Source: Sympetrum striolatum
Taxonomy: Eukaryota > Arthropoda > Insecta > Odonata > Libellulidae
DNA length: 64,000 nt
NCBI GenBank assembly: GCA_947579665.1
Contig: CANPUZ010000059.1
Span: forward strand, 1-64,000
Direction of reading: 5' to 3'
Below are positions 63,501-64,000 of the stretch, in pieces. Below the pieces are notes generated by a model, which searched no databases, was not told the origin of the DNA, and saw only the letters and a program-made list of their open reading frames with translations. A program made the translations under genes and the position numbers. Numbering within the stretch: position 1 is the stretch's first letter; each line of letters opens with the position of its first letter.

Positions 63501-64000
63501 TTACCGAAAAAAGGGTTGAAAATGGATAATTTTAGCGAAATTTCAATTTTTTTCCTCCATTTGCTCGTTTTTTTTCTTCAATTTATGACGAAATTACCGT
63601 AAAAAGGGACGAAAACGGAGAATTTTAGCGAAATTTTTATTTTTTTCCTCAATTTACTCGTTTTTCTTCATCATTTTATCACGAAATTACCGAAAAAAGG
63701 GACGAAAACGGATAATTTTAACGAAATTTCTATTTTTTTCCTGTATTTACTCGATTTTTTCCACATTTTATGACGAAATTACCAAATAAAGGGACGAAAA
63801 AACGGATAATTTTTGCGAAATTTTTATATTTTTCCTCAATTTACTATTTTTTCTTCATCATTTTATCAGGAAATTAACGAAAAATTGGACGAAAACGGAT
63901 AATTTTAGCGATATTTTTAATTTTTTCCTCTATTTACTCGATTTTTTTCTTAATTTTATGACGAAATTACCGAAAAAAGGGACGAAAACGGATAATTTTA
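60529..64000 (+). repeat. HOR family C, third long copy, cut by window edge
   Basis: It matches the unit at 45865 with an offset of 14663 bp and the unit at 49824 with an offset of about 10705 bp. It includes the four extra monomers near 63.35-63.72 kb (CAATTAATATATAAATTACC at about 63394). It runs off the window still in register, equivalent to about 53295 of the second copy. Confidence 0.85.

Larger units (their letters stand above)
18691..64000 (+). repeat. Satellite array, right arm, with higher-order repeats
   Basis: The same monomer family and orientation as the left arm resumes in mid-monomer at 18691 and continues past the right window edge. Typical monomers here are 91-94 bp, and a minority of 111-113 bp carry an internal duplication. 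Long blocks of monomers recur in fixed order with near identity, forming the HOR families annotated below. No gene or unrelated insertion was found in these 45 kb. Confidence 0.97.

Noticed and set aside
1..64000. Dozens of plus-strand open frames encoding repeats such as MTKLPKKGTKTDNF as proteins
   Set aside because: They are the satellite monomer translated. Frame is lost whenever a T-run changes length by a number not divisible by three, starts and stops fall at arbitrary monomers, and identical DNA is open in one copy and closed in the next.
1..64000. CRISPR array
   Set aside because: The units are directly adjacent, about 92 bp long and variable throughout, with no short constant repeat separated by unique spacers and no cas genes.
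1..64000. CENP-B box in the monomer
   Set aside because: Compared with the core TTCGNNNNANNCGGG, the minus strand of the monomer offers TTCG and the central A at one place but not the CGGG half, so there is no real match.
1..64000. Telomeric repeats or rDNA spacer
   Set aside because: No short G-rich telomere motif and no rRNA sequence occur anywhere; the monomer is unrelated to both.

Overview
The window is almost entirely satellite DNA from a eukaryotic genome. One AT-rich tandem repeat with a monomer of about 90-93 bp fills positions 1-16461 and 18691-64000, roughly 670 monomers, all in the same head-to-tail orientation. No protein-coding gene, tRNA or rRNA is supported. The organism cannot be named from the sequence. 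A megasatellite of this size, GT microsatellites and a non-coding element with terminal inverted repeats point to a eukaryote, most likely an animal. The array could be centromeric, pericentromeric or other constitutive heterochromatin, but the sequence does not prove which.

Layout. Positions 1-16461 are the left arm: diverged monomers with local tandem duplications of 478, 551, 739 and 1269 bp, a 3.7-kb-offset duplication, and a diverged 6.1-kb-offset duplication. Positions 16462-18690 are the only non-satellite DNA, a 2.2-kb insertion. It begins with a hairpin, carries two related internal units (16462 and 17980), two GT microsatellites and about 317-bp subrepeats, and ends near a 14-bp exact inverted copy of its first bases. 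It sits in the T-tract of a single monomer. Positions 18691-64000 are the right arm, organised in higher-order repeats (HORs).

Right-arm HORs. Family A is a 17-monomer, 1.61-kb HOR, with near-identical tandem copies at 30124, 31738 and 33349 and variant or partial copies from 25.5 to 57 kb. Family B is a block of about 1 kb or more that often follows a truncated A copy. Family C is a long unit of 3.96-4.33 kb, tandem at 45865 and 49824, shortened at about 57.95 kb and again at 60529 running off the window. Larger duplications (offsets 5097, 8289, 3170, 2045 and 14663 bp) overlie these. Their differences are mostly whole numbers of monomers, the signature of unequal exchange.

The many open reading frames of 60-200 codons come from a stop-free frame of the monomer that stays open while successive monomers are multiples of 3 bp. 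They are not annotated as genes. Boundaries of duplicated blocks were read by eye and are good to a few tens of bases; T-tract lengths may carry sequencing error.
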